A DNA stretch of 64,000 nt, from positions 50,932-114,931 of the forward strand of contig CALKGK010000045.1 in the NCBI GenBank assembly GCA_938085105.1. Reading direction: 5' to 3'. This DNA is from an uncultured Flavobacteriales bacterium (GTDB lineage: Bacteria; Bacteroidota; Bacteroidia; Flavobacteriales_D; Sanyastnellaceae). This document shows, piece after piece, positions 24,977-33,564 of this stretch. The notes below the pieces were generated by a model. That model was given only the letters and a program-made list of their open reading frames with translations. It did not search any database and was not told the DNA's origin. Position numbers and translations under genes: made by a program. Within the stretch, counting starts at the first letter, position 1, and the number at the start of each line of letters is the position of its first letter.

Positions 24977-26370
24977 GAATTCGGACAAACAAAGCTGCTT
25001 CTTTCAAGCGACGTTGCTTTGATGTCTTTATAACCACCAGCTACATCAACCAAATGATGAACCCCGCGGGCTTTCATGATGGAGATGTAGATCACGCTGC
25101 GATACCCTCCTGCACAGTGAACATAGTGCTTGCGATCGTCTGAAAATTGAGCTTGTTGCTCGTTGATGAAGTCCAATGGCTTGCTTTCTGCATCAGTCAA
25201 ATGTTCCGCTTCGTATTCTCCCGGTTTCCTTACGTCAACAATGCTTAAGTCAGCATGCTCCTCCAAAAAAGTTGGGGTAACTTGTTCGATGTGATCGGTT
25301 TCTTTACCTGCGGACTTCCAAGCATCCAAGCCGCCTTTTAGATAACCTAAGGTATTATCGTAGCCTACACGAGAAAGTCGAGTAACCACTTCTTCTTCCC
25401 GACCTTCATCCAAGACCAATAAAATGGGCTGATTGATGTCCTTAATCAAGGCGCCAACCCAAGGGGCGAAACCTCCGTCAATGCCAATAAAGATGGATCC
25501 TGGGATGTGCTCCTTGATGAATTTGCTTTGATGACGGGTGTCCAAAACCAAGGCTTTATGATGTGCCGCAATACTTTCAAAGGCATCGATTTCCAATGCA
25601 AGGGTTCCAGACTTCAACACTTCTTCCAAAGGCTCATAACCACTTTTGTTCATGCGAACATTTTCTCCAAAATAAGACGGTGGTGCTTGAATTCCAGTGG
25701 TCAGTTCGGTGATGAAATCAGTCTTGCTCAAGTCTTCCGCCAAGGCATAATTCGTTTTCTTCTGATTGCCTAAGGTGTCCCAGGTTTCTTTACTCATGTT
25801 CTTTCCACAAGCTGAACCAGCTCCATGGGCAGGGTAGATGAGCAAGTCATCATTCAGAGGTATGATTTTATTCCGGAGAGAATCGTAGAGCATTCCAGCG
25901 AGATCTTCAGTAGTGATCTCCAATCCTTTTTGAGCGAGGTCCGGTCTTCCTACGTCACCAATAAAAAGCGTGTCGCCCGAAAATAAGGCGTGCGCTTTGC
26001 CATTTTCATCACGAAGGAGATAACATGAACTTTCTAAGGTGTGTCCTGGGGTATGAAGAACTTCGATGCTCACTTTTCCTAATTGGAAGACTTCTCCGTC
26101 ATGTGCTTCATGCATGTTGTAAGTGGTGTCTGCTCCCGGACCAAATACAATGGTAGCGCCCGTTTCCTTGGCGAGATCCAGGTGTCCGGATACAAAATCA
26201 GCATGAAAATGTGTTTCAAAGATGTATTTCACCTTGGCGTCTTCTTTGGAAGCTTTTTGAACGTAAGAAGATGCATCGCGCAAAGGATCAATAATGGCCA
26301 CTTCTCCTTCAGATTCAATGTAGTAGGCGCCTTGAGATAGGCAGCCAGTATAAATTTGTTCGATCTTCAT
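24973..26370 (-). CDS. MBL-fold persulfide dioxygenase-like protein with two rhodanese domains
   Basis: The 465-residue protein has an ETHE1-like metallo-beta-lactamase domain (about 1-235, with THFHADFVSGH, HTPGHTLESSCY and FSGDTLFIGDVGRPD supplying the iron ligands), then two rhodanese-like domains (about 260-350 and 365-460). The last has a Cys active loop, VHCAGGYRS. The first rhodanese lacks an evident Cys. The family oxidises glutathione persulfide or transfers sulfur in sulfide detoxification. A TACCTTTG promoter lies 15 bp upstream. It is adjacent to and divergent from a TauE/SafE-type exporter, supporting a sulfur role. Confidence 0.93.
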   Translation of the reverse strand: MKIEQIYTGCLSQGAYYIESEGEVAIIDPLRDASSYVQKASKEDAKVKYIFETHFHADFVSGHLDLAKETGATIVFGPGADTTYNMHEAHDGEVFQLGKVSIEVLHTPGHTLESSCYLLRDENGKAHALFSGDTLFIGDVGRPDLAQKGLEITTEDLAGMLYDSLRNKIIPLNDDLLIYPAHGAGSACGKNMSKETWDTLGNQKKTNYALAEDLSKTDFITELTTGIQAPPSYFGENVRMNKSGYEPLEEVLKSGTLALEIDAFESIAAHHKALVLDTRHQSKFIKEHIPGSIFIGIDGGFAPWVGALIKDINQPILLVLDEGREEEVVTRLSRVGYDNTLGYLKGGLDAWKSAGKETDHIEQVTPTFLEEHADLSIVDVRKPGEYEAEHLTDAESKPLDFINEQQAQFSDDRKHYVHCAGGYRSVIYISIMKARGVHHLVDVAGGYKDIKATSLERSSFVCPNS

Positions 26371-26384
26371 GCTAAAATTTTGCC

Positions 26385-26392
26385 CAAAGGTA
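26385..26392 (-). promoter_or_regulatory. Promoter -7 box TACCTTTG of the MBL-rhodanese gene
   Basis: Exact TAnnTTTG match on the minus strand, 14 bp upstream of the ATG at 26370. Confidence 0.6.
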
Positions 26393-26492
26393 CAAGAGCG
26401 ATTCTAAACGGACGAGCATTCCAAGGGAATTTGGTTTTTTTAATAACTACTCTAAAATTCCTAGCGTTTGGCGCTTTCCGTATCTTCGCCGC

Positions 26493-27260
26493 ATGTATGA
26501 AACCGGACTCATTTTCTTGTTCTTCTTCACTGCGATGATTTATTCTTCGGCAGGGTTCGGTGGTGGTTCCACTTACCTGGCATTACTGAGTTCCAGTTTG
26601 GTGGATGGAGGTTTCATGCGCACGGTGGCTTATGTATGTAATATGATCGTTACCGGACAATCCAATGTTCGCTTCTTTCGAAAGTCGTGGGTGAAATGGA
26701 GTGAAGTTTGGCCATATTTTCTTCTTTCGGTACCCCTGGCTTTTCTGGGAGGAATGGTGCGTTTATCGCAAGGGTTTTATTTGGCTTTTCTAGGTTTGGT
26801 ATTGATTTTAGCGGCCTTTTGGATGATGCTCGGAGCCTATCAACGGAGATCTTGGGGAATGTTTGATAAAAAATGGGTTCAGATCATCACAGGAGGAGGG
26901 ATTGGTTTTCTCAGTGGAGTGGTAGGTATTGGAGGTGGAATTTTCTTGGCTCCCTTACTTCATTCAAGCAATGATTTGTCTTCTGAAAAGGTGGCGGCTA
27001 TTTCCTCCAATTTTATCTTTTTGAATGCGCTCGCAGGTGCATTGGGCTTTTATATTAACCATTCATTTTCCTTCCTTGCTTATGAAGCTTGGCCTCTGTT
27101 TTTGGCTGTTTTTATGGGGGGAATGATTGGAAATTTATGGACAATCAAAGGGAGAGGCAGAGCTTGGATCAAACTGCTCTCGGCTATCTTGGTGGGCTTG
27201 ATCGGACTAAGACTTTTTGTAGGTAATATTATGACGGTTTTGACAGAATTATGGAGCTAA
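26493..27260 (+). CDS. TauE/SafE-family (TSUP) sulfite/sulfonate exporter
   Basis: The 255-residue protein has about eight membrane helices in two halves, each starting with a conserved glycine turn: YSSAGFGGGSTYLALL near residue 10 and SGVVGIGGGIFLAP near 140. These are the TSUP signatures. It likely exports sulfite, sulfonates or thiosulfate. It diverges from the persulfide dioxygenase gene, and its end overlaps moaD by 10 bp, so it is co-transcribed with the molybdopterin synthase genes. A TATCTTCG near-consensus -7 box ends 4 bp before the start codon. Confidence 0.92.
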   Translation: MYETGLIFLFFFTAMIYSSAGFGGGSTYLALLSSSLVDGGFMRTVAYVCNMIVTGQSNVRFFRKSWVKWSEVWPYFLLSVPLAFLGGMVRLSQGFYLAFLGLVLILAAFWMMLGAYQRRSWGMFDKKWVQIITGGGIGFLSGVVGIGGGIFLAPLLHSSNDLSSEKVAAISSNFIFLNALAGALGFYINHSFSFLAYEAWPLFLAVFMGGMIGNLWTIKGRGRAWIKLLSAILVGLIGLRLFVGNIMTVLTELWS

Positions 27261-27496
27261 AAGTACTTTCTTTCGGCATTGCTAAAGACATTATCGGAGA
27301 TCGAATGTCAAGCATATATCTTGAAGGAACAGATGCGTCTCTTGCTGATGTGCGAAGACATTTGTTGGAGGAATATCCCGAATTCAAATCCTTAACATCA
27401 CTCAAATTCGCTGTGAAGGAAGAATACCGTGCGGACGACTTTCGTTTGCAGGACGGAGAAGAGGTGGTGCTGATTCCACCAGTTGCTGGAGGATGA
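27251..27496 (+). CDS. moaD: Molybdopterin synthase small subunit MoaD
   Basis: MoaD is a ubiquitin-like sulfur carrier; its C-terminal Gly-Gly is converted to a thiocarboxylate that donates sulfur to precursor Z. The 81-residue protein has the beta-grasp pattern and ends PVAGG, the required tail. It overlaps the exporter gene by 10 bp and moaE by 4 bp (ATGA). The activating enzyme MoeB is not in the window. Confidence 0.95.
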   Translation: MELKVLSFGIAKDIIGDRMSSIYLEGTDASLADVRRHLLEEYPEFKSLTSLKFAVKEEYRADDFRLQDGEEVVLIPPVAGG

Positions 27497-27912
27497 AAAA
27501 TCGAGTTCACATACAAAAAGAGTCCATCCAAGTGGAAGAGCTGCTTTCCGAGTTTAAACGAAAAGACTGTGGTGCCCATGTGGTTTTTGATGGTACCGTT
27601 CGTTCGCAAAACAAAGGTCAAGAAGTGGAGTACCTCGAGTTCGAAGCCTACCACAGCATGGCACTTCAGGAGATGCAACGCTTGATTGATCGGGCTACTG
27701 AGAAGTATGAACTGAAGGATGCGCTAATGGTCCATCGAGAAGGGAAAGTGAATTTGGGAGAAACCGCAGTACTCATCGTGGTAGCCGGTGTTCATCGAAA
27801 TGAAGCCTTCGAGGCTTGTCGATTTCTGATTGATGAACTCAAGATAACGGTTCCCATTTGGAAAAAAGAGGTGTACAGCAACGGTTTCGTCTGGATTTCA
27901 GCACACCCGTGA
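27493..27912 (+). CDS. moaE: Molybdopterin synthase large subunit MoaE
   Basis: MoaE is the catalytic subunit that inserts two sulfurs into cyclic pyranopterin monophosphate to give molybdopterin. The 139-residue protein shows CGAHVVFDGTVRSQNKGQ, the HREGKVNLGE segment and the PIWKKE motif with the active lysines. It overlaps moaD by 4 bp, as expected for a stoichiometric complex. Confidence 0.97.
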   Translation: MKNRVHIQKESIQVEELLSEFKRKDCGAHVVFDGTVRSQNKGQEVEYLEFEAYHSMALQEMQRLIDRATEKYELKDALMVHREGKVNLGETAVLIVVAGVHRNEAFEACRFLIDELKITVPIWKKEVYSNGFVWISAHP

Positions 27913-27978
27913 TTGAGTTAGGATAAACAGCTGAGATGAAGTAAATTGGCTTGTGTTCATCTAAATCAACTGTTTGCT

Positions 27979-29427
27979 ATGAAAGCTCTCGCCCTTAGTT
28001 TCCTTGCAGTTCTGCTCTTTGTTTCGATTTCCTTTTCGCAGGATGTCGTTTTTCAAACCCAAGAGGATATTGACTCATGGTCGGGCTTTTCTGTGAATAG
28101 TATACTTATCACAGGACCAGAAATTTCATCCCTTGAAAATCTGAGCGGACTAATCAATGTGAACAATTCGATCACCATTGAAAATACAGATAACCTCATA
28201 ACATTAGAAGGGTTGAATAACATTAGTGGAGACCTCGAATCGATGATCATCCAAAACAATAATCAGCTAATTGATGCTAGCGCTCTTCAAAATCTCTTAC
28301 CCGGGAACTTGATTGTTAGTAATAACCCACAGCTTCAGTTTTTGGGCGACTTTCAAGGTGATAATTCTCTTGATGATGTAACGATCACCGCTAATCCAGA
28401 ATTAAATACAGAGAGTATCGGAAATGGAGTTAGTGCTGCTGGAAATATCGTTATTCAAGCAGAAGAATTTGGTGGGTTTCAGAATGCAATTAATGCCGTT
28501 TCGCTAGATCTAGATGTGGCTAGTATGGATGGTTTTGGAAACTTAAATACTGTTTTCGGTGATATTATTGTTCGAAATACGATCAACCTGCCATCATTAA
28601 TTTTGGCAGCGGACATTATTTTTTTCGAGGCAGATCCGGAGGATTTCAATGGACTCTCCAATCTTTCGATCCTTGATGCAATTATTTTTCAATCGGATCA
28701 TGACTATCAAACCAATTTCACTGGACTTAACTATCCACAGATTTTGAGTATCGAACTGTATAACAATGCTCATGGTATTTCATTCATTGGGCTAGAAGAT
28801 CAGGGTTTCTTAGATGCGTTTACTATCGATGGCATCAATGACCCGATTTCTTTGGAAGGAATGGAGGGATTCGAAGCTATTGACTATTTGACAATAACGA
28901 ACTCTCTTGGTATCGTTTCGTTAAATGGCCTAAGCAGTAGTTTGAGCATGGTTTCTTTGAATGTCACCAATAACCCAAATCTGATTCAATGCTGTGGTTT
29001 AACTAATCTTACTCTTTTTGGTTCAAATGTCGAATCAAATGGAAGTGCTCAGTGCAATTCCTTTCCCAATTGGTCAATAAGTTGCGGTACAGAAACAGGT
29101 TGTACAAGTTTCAATGCTTGTAACTACAATCCAAACGCTAGCACAGACGATGGGTCATGCTTCTTCGTCGGTGGGCCATGTGACGATAACAATCCTAATA
29201 CGGAGAATGACCTGGCCGATTTTGATTGTAACTGTCTTGGTGTCCCAATCGTGGTCATGGGATGCACATACCCGCAGGCATTGAACTATAATGCTTTAGC
29301 TAACGATGACGATGGGTCTTGCGTCTTTCAAGAATGCCTCAACGGAGATTTGGACGGCAATGAATTTATTGATGTGAATGATCTATTAGAATTGTTACTC
29401 ATTTTCGGACAACCATCAGAAAATTGA
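27979..29427 (+). CDS. Secreted leucine-rich/receptor L-domain-like protein with GCT-DGSC repeats and EF-hand tail
   Basis: ATG 27979 gives 482 residues with a signal peptide (MKALALSFLAVLLFVSISFS). Residues about 30-350 are Asn-rich repeats in the style of receptor L-domains (ISSLENLSGLINVNNSITIEN, then similar LxxLxGLxxL turns). Two cysteine repeats (CTSFNACNYNPNASTDDGSC and CTYPQALNYNALANDDDGSC) follow near 375-455. The C-terminus is an EF-hand-like DLDGNEFIDVNDLLELL. It is a surface or secreted protein, perhaps for binding or adhesion. No T9SS sorting domain is seen. It interrupts the two Mo-cofactor gene groups. Confidence 0.8.
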   Translation: MKALALSFLAVLLFVSISFSQDVVFQTQEDIDSWSGFSVNSILITGPEISSLENLSGLINVNNSITIENTDNLITLEGLNNISGDLESMIIQNNNQLIDASALQNLLPGNLIVSNNPQLQFLGDFQGDNSLDDVTITANPELNTESIGNGVSAAGNIVIQAEEFGGFQNAINAVSLDLDVASMDGFGNLNTVFGDIIVRNTINLPSLILAADIIFFEADPEDFNGLSNLSILDAIIFQSDHDYQTNFTGLNYPQILSIELYNNAHGISFIGLEDQGFLDAFTIDGINDPISLEGMEGFEAIDYLTITNSLGIVSLNGLSSSLSMVSLNVTNNPNLIQCCGLTNLTLFGSNVESNGSAQCNSFPNWSISCGTETGCTSFNACNYNPNASTDDGSCFFVGGPCDDNNPNTENDLADFDCNCLGVPIVVMGCTYPQALNYNALANDDDGSCVFQECLNGDLDGNEFIDVNDLLELLLIFGQPSEN

Positions 29428-29431
29428 GATT

Positions 29432-30577
29432 TTACTCATCACCGTTCCTCCGTTCTTCTAATTCCCTTTTCATTTGCTGATAGTCTTCAGGACTGTTGGC
29501 ATTGCGGAGCTGTTCGTTCCGTTCGGTTTTAATCACTTTGGTATCCGCATTAATGAGCACTTTGCGTGGACAAGAATAGCCCAAGGCCAAAAAGTCCATG
29601 AGTTCAAAATAACTCTTGGGTTCCCAGATGGTGCACAAAGGGTCGGGCCAGGTGGTTTCGGGGTTGTAAATGGCCGTGGCGATGTGTTTGCTTGAACGCT
29701 CTGCAATCAACTCTTCGATCAATTGATCATCAATAAAGGGGAGGTCACAGGCGAGTACGAGATAAGCTTTGTTTGGATTGTGAAGAAAGCCAGAGGCAAT
29801 AGCGCCAAACGGACCCATTCCCAGAAAACGGTCCTCAATGCACTTCAAGTTGGGGTGTTCACTCGCGTCTCGAACAGAATGATGTACTTCAACACAATGT
29901 TTTTCCAAAAGTTCTTGAAGGTGAATGCGCTGAGGCTTTCCATGATATTCGAGACTTCCTTTATCGGTGCCCATTCTGCTGCTTTCCCCGCCGGAAAGGA
30001 GCAAGGCGTGAAGTTCTGGCGGACGAACAATTGCTGTCAAAAATCGTTGCCAGTTGGTGTGGTCGCTGAGGGAATATTGAGGTGTTTTCTTAGGGACGTG
30101 ATCATCAAAATCAGCAGGTTTCTCATCAGAAAAGACCACCAAATCAATATGCTGAAGTGCATTTTCTTTTTCCTTTAAACGCTTCCATTTTTTATCACTG
30201 TAAAGCAGAACCTTAAGTCGTTGTCCCGCTTTATCTGGCCAAGGATGATTGGCGTTGATGATGGCTAAATCTGTTCTTTTGAGAAGTTGTCGGTGCTGAA
30301 AATCAGGACCGGTTTTTTCAGACTGAACCATCCATGTTGCCGACTGATCATTGAGAACATAGTGGAAGTGTTGTGGACGCTCAGAACTTGGATGTGGAGG
30401 ATCTAAATAATCGTGATCAAAATCGACGTAGCTGCAGAGAAAATCTTGAGAAAAATGTGCAGCAAGTTGCAATGCGAATTCCTTAATTTGATCACAAGGT
30501 GACCCAAAGATGGAGATTTCGTTCCTTCCAAATTCTCCCATCGAATTTCGTTCAAGTTTCGGGTGTTTAACGTGCAT
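29432..30577 (-). CDS. mobA: Molybdenum cofactor guanylyltransferase MobA with N-terminal degenerate MobB-like domain
   Basis: The C-terminal half (about residues 188-381) is MobA: LLSGGESSRMGTDKG is the nucleotide-binding loop and LACDLPFIDD the metal-binding motif. It attaches GMP to molybdopterin. The N-terminal ~185 residues read as an alpha/beta fold (ISIFGSPCDQIKEFALQL, then DFDHDYLDPP) resembling MobB but without the lysine of a P-loop. It overlaps moaC by 11 bp and ends 4 bp from the convergent secreted protein gene. The MobA half is sure; the MobB resemblance is an inference. Confidence 0.9.
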   Translation of the reverse strand: MHVKHPKLERNSMGEFGRNEISIFGSPCDQIKEFALQLAAHFSQDFLCSYVDFDHDYLDPPHPSSERPQHFHYVLNDQSATWMVQSEKTGPDFQHRQLLKRTDLAIINANHPWPDKAGQRLKVLLYSDKKWKRLKEKENALQHIDLVVFSDEKPADFDDHVPKKTPQYSLSDHTNWQRFLTAIVRPPELHALLLSGGESSRMGTDKGSLEYHGKPQRIHLQELLEKHCVEVHHSVRDASEHPNLKCIEDRFLGMGPFGAIASGFLHNPNKAYLVLACDLPFIDDQLIEELIAERSSKHIATAIYNPETTWPDPLCTIWEPKSYFELMDFLALGYSCPRKVLINADTKVIKTERNEQLRNANSPEDYQQMKRELEERRNGDE

Positions 30578-31037
30578 AATCCGATTTCCCTCCGGTTTTA
30601 TTCAGTAAATGTAGTCCTGTGATTTCGATTTGGTGTCCGAGCGCCTTACACATATCATAAACCGTCAATGCCGCCACACTAGCAGCGGTGAGGGCTTCCA
30701 TTTCAACACCAGTTTTTCCGGTGATGCGAACTGAACTTTCTATGCGCCAACCATTCGGCAGCTCCTTGAATTCGAGTTCACATTGGTTTATGGCAAGGGG
30801 ATGACACAAGGGGATGAGTTCGCTGGTCTTCTTAGCTCCCATGATTCCAGCAATTGTAGCGGTTTGTACAATGCTCCCTTTACCGTGATCAAAATTGCTT
30901 TCCTTCAACTTTGCCCAAATTTCTTCAGAAAAATGAACTTGAACCTCAGCTCTGGCTGTTCGCCGAGAATCGGCTTTGTGTTCAACGTTCACCATGTGTG
31001 CTGCGCCGTCTTTAATGTGTGATAAATGTTCGCTCAT
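30567..31037 (-). CDS. moaC: Cyclic pyranopterin monophosphate synthase accessory protein MoaC
   Basis: MoaC completes the GTP rearrangement begun by MoaA to give cyclic pyranopterin monophosphate. The 156-residue protein has ATIAGIMGAKKTSELIPLCHPL, TGKTGVEMEALTAASVAALTVYDMCKA and the final KTGGKSD. ATG 31037 overlaps the moeA stop as ATGA; the upstream in-frame codon is TTG and was rejected. Part of the moaA-moeA-moaC-mobA operon. Confidence 0.97.
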   Translation of the reverse strand: MSEHLSHIKDGAAHMVNVEHKADSRRTARAEVQVHFSEEIWAKLKESNFDHGKGSIVQTATIAGIMGAKKTSELIPLCHPLAINQCELEFKELPNGWRIESSVRITGKTGVEMEALTAASVAALTVYDMCKALGHQIEITGLHLLNKTGGKSDYAR

Positions 31038-32224
31038 GTACAAGGATAAAATGGGTAAACGTTTCCTTTTTTAAAGTGATCTTGATTTGCATCCAACTTG
31101 AGGAATCCGTCGATTTTTGACAAAGATAATACATCCCCCGAGCCGTTGATTTGAACAGGGATTGCGTTCATCACTCCAGCAATGATTCGCATAGAGACCG
31201 GTAGTAGGTAGGTGAGCGGACGATCAAATTGAATGTCTGAACTCAACACTGCTTCTAGTTGATTTTCAGCCAAAAGTTTGCTCATTTTTAACCAGGTGAT
31301 AAAATGTACCGAAGAGGTGGCAGTCACGGAGATAGGATTGCCCGGTAGGCCAAAAACAAAGAGGTCTTTCCGACTACCAAAAAGCAATGGTTTGCCTGGA
31401 CGCTGAGCAACTTTGTGAAAGTGAATCTTCACGCCTAGGTTCTTCAAAATTTCCGCTACATAGTCCCGCTCGCCCATACTCACTCCGCCGCTAATTAGCA
31501 GTACGTCGCATTCTTCAGTGAGAACACGAAGCTCTTGCATCATGCTTTCTTTATGATCGGGAAGGTGCACATGGCGGTGCTGTAAACCGTGGTGTTCGCA
31601 AAGAGACTGAAGGAAATACGGGTTGGACTTTCGAATTTGATGGTCTGCTGGTGTTTGATTGACTCCTACAAGCTCATCTCCAGTGGACACAATTCCAACT
31701 TTCGGAACCTTGTACACAACAACTTCCGTCTTTCCGAGGGTTGCCAATACGGCCAGGTCCGCGCTATTGAGGGTTTTGCCCGGCGAAAGGAGGAGGGCGT
31801 TTACATCGCAGTCACTTCCTTTTCGGTGGATGTTTTTTCCGGGTTCAATTTCAATGTTGGGTAGAAGAAAAGCGCAGTTGTTCTCAATGCTAAGGTCTTC
31901 AATTCGAACAACGGTATCGCTTCCCTTAGGCAACACGGCTCCAGTCATGACCTTGGCGCACGATCCCGTTTGATGACTCACTTGTTCTTGTCCGGCAAAA
32001 GCGGTACTCAAAATGGGCAATCCCTCTGATTTTAACAGACCTAAATCTTTGTAGTCGAAGGATATCCCGTCCATGGACACGCGATGGAATGGTGGCGCAG
32101 GTCGTTCATTGCGGATTTCTTCGGCCAAGATTCTTCCCTTCGATTGTGTAAAATGAACTTCTTCAGGGACCAGCGGGAAGGTGTGTTTTGAAAGGATGTT
32201 TTGAGCCGCTTCAAATGAGATCAT
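31034..32224 (-). CDS. moeA: Molybdopterin molybdenumtransferase MoeA
   Basis: MoeA inserts molybdate into adenylylated molybdopterin. The 396-residue protein has ERPAPPFHRVSMDG near the N-terminus, GSDTVVRIED, the VGIVSTGDELV MoCF-binding segment, LLISGGVSMGERDYV, and FGLPGNPISV. Length is normal. It lies 9 bp after moaA and overlaps moaC by 4 bp. Confidence 0.97.
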   Translation of the reverse strand: MISFEAAQNILSKHTFPLVPEEVHFTQSKGRILAEEIRNERPAPPFHRVSMDGISFDYKDLGLLKSEGLPILSTAFAGQEQVSHQTGSCAKVMTGAVLPKGSDTVVRIEDLSIENNCAFLLPNIEIEPGKNIHRKGSDCDVNALLLSPGKTLNSADLAVLATLGKTEVVVYKVPKVGIVSTGDELVGVNQTPADHQIRKSNPYFLQSLCEHHGLQHRHVHLPDHKESMMQELRVLTEECDVLLISGGVSMGERDYVAEILKNLGVKIHFHKVAQRPGKPLLFGSRKDLFVFGLPGNPISVTATSSVHFITWLKMSKLLAENQLEAVLSSDIQFDRPLTYLLPVSMRIIAGVMNAIPVQINGSGDVLSLSKIDGFLKLDANQDHFKKGNVYPFYPCT

Positions 32225-32233
32225 AATTCTATC

Positions 32234-33217
32234 TTATCCTCCGATGGCAGACATGCTTTTATGAGCACCAGTTTGGCGTAGCATCTCGGCTTCTGCATCG
32301 AATCCGTTTTTAGGTTTTTTGGCAATGAGTTGATGAAGCATTTCGATCAACTGTTGATCTGTTGTGTTTGTTTTGATGAGCCGTCCTAAGCTCTGATTTT
32401 CAATACCATAAAGACAGACCTGAGTGTTTCCTTTAGCACTGATGCGCAATCGATTGCAGGTGCCGCAAAAAGATCGGGTATGAGCGGCGATGACTCCAAT
32501 TTTCCCCATGAATCCTTCAACGGAATAGTCCTGCGATGTGGCTCCGTGTTTTTGCTGAAGAGGGGTTAGGGTAAAGTGCTTCTCAAGTTCGTTTAAGATG
32601 TCCTGAGCGCTTACGAAATCTCGGCCTTCTTCATCACTTCCATTGAAGGGCATGTATTCGATGAATCGAAGGTCAATGGGCTGTGTTTTGGATAAAAGGG
32701 CTAATGCTTTCAACTCATCAAAATTCGCTTTTGCTTGAACTACAGTGTTGATTTTTAGTGGAATGTCAAGGTCTAATATGTCCTGAATGCAGCTTTGAAC
32801 TTCTTCAAACTGATTTCGTTTGGTCATTTTTTCAAAGCGATCTGCAGACAAGGTGTCTAAACTGATATTGATTCCTGAAACCCCCAATTTTTTGAGGTTT
32901 TTTAGATGCGGACGTAGCAGTGTGCCATTGCTGGTGATGTGCCACTCTTGAATGGTTTCTGAAGCGGCAACTCGTTCGAAAAAACGCATAATGTCCTTCC
33001 GCATGAAGGGTTCTCCACCAGTAAATCGAATTTTTCGGATGCCAACATGTTCAAACACACGAAGCATTTGCTCCATTTCTTCAAAACTGAGAAGGTCTTT
33101 CCGATCAACAAATTGCATCTTTTCCTCTGGCATACAGTAGGTGCAGCGCAGGTTGCAACGGTCGGTTACCGACCATCGGACATAGTCGATCTTACGTCCA
33201 AATGGATCTTTCAGCAT
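32234..33217 (-). CDS. moaA: GTP 3',8-cyclase MoaA
   Basis: Radical SAM enzyme for the first step of molybdenum cofactor synthesis. The N-terminal cluster motif is CNLRCTYC (SVTDRCNLRCTYCMPE), followed by FTGGEP, and the C-terminal second cluster appears as FCGTCNRLRISAKGNTQVC. The C-terminus ends IGG, the double-glycine tail that in family members reaches the active site. It shares 1 bp with the DUF7009 gene upstream and precedes moeA by 9 bp. Confidence 0.98.
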   Translation of the reverse strand: MLKDPFGRKIDYVRWSVTDRCNLRCTYCMPEEKMQFVDRKDLLSFEEMEQMLRVFEHVGIRKIRFTGGEPFMRKDIMRFFERVAASETIQEWHITSNGTLLRPHLKNLKKLGVSGINISLDTLSADRFEKMTKRNQFEEVQSCIQDILDLDIPLKINTVVQAKANFDELKALALLSKTQPIDLRFIEYMPFNGSDEEGRDFVSAQDILNELEKHFTLTPLQQKHGATSQDYSVEGFMGKIGVIAAHTRSFCGTCNRLRISAKGNTQVCLYGIENQSLGRLIKTNTTDQQLIEMLHQLIAKKPKNGFDAEAEMLRQTGAHKSMSAIGG

Positions 33218-33564
33218 TATTTCGCTAGGGGATTGGGGAAAGCGTCTTTATCTTCTTCACCTCTTGAAACCAAACATTGGAAGTCTTTTTCAATCAAGAT
33301 TTGCAACTCCCCAACTCGTGCTGAAATGCCTACTTCGTCGCTTTTTGCCCATTTTTTGCCTTGAACATAGGGAAGAACAATGAGCATGGAGTTGTTCTCG
33401 TAGCGAGCTTCAATGGAGTCAATGGCTTCTTGTCGGAGAGCGTAACCAAATTGATTTTCAGCGAAATGGACATATTCTTTCACTTCTGCTCCTAATGCAA
33501 CGAGTTCAACTTCTGATTGACTCAATCGCAAGCGCACACTATTTCCCTTGATTCTCAGCTTCAT
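33217..33564 (-). CDS. DUF7009-family protein
   Basis: The 115-residue protein matches my recollection of the DUF7009 family: MKLRIKGNSVRLRLSQSEV at the start and a QEAIDSIEARYENNSMLIVLP strand-turn. It is small, mixed alpha/beta, with no signal peptide. It sits at the head of moaA, sharing one base, and directly abuts the oxygenase gene, so it may serve molybdenum cofactor synthesis. Its molecular role is unknown. Confidence 0.8.
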   Translation of the reverse strand: MKLRIKGNSVRLRLSQSEVELVALGAEVKEYVHFAENQFGYALRQEAIDSIEARYENNSMLIVLPYVQGKKWAKSDEVGISARVGELQILIEKDFQCLVSRGEEDKDAFPNPLAK

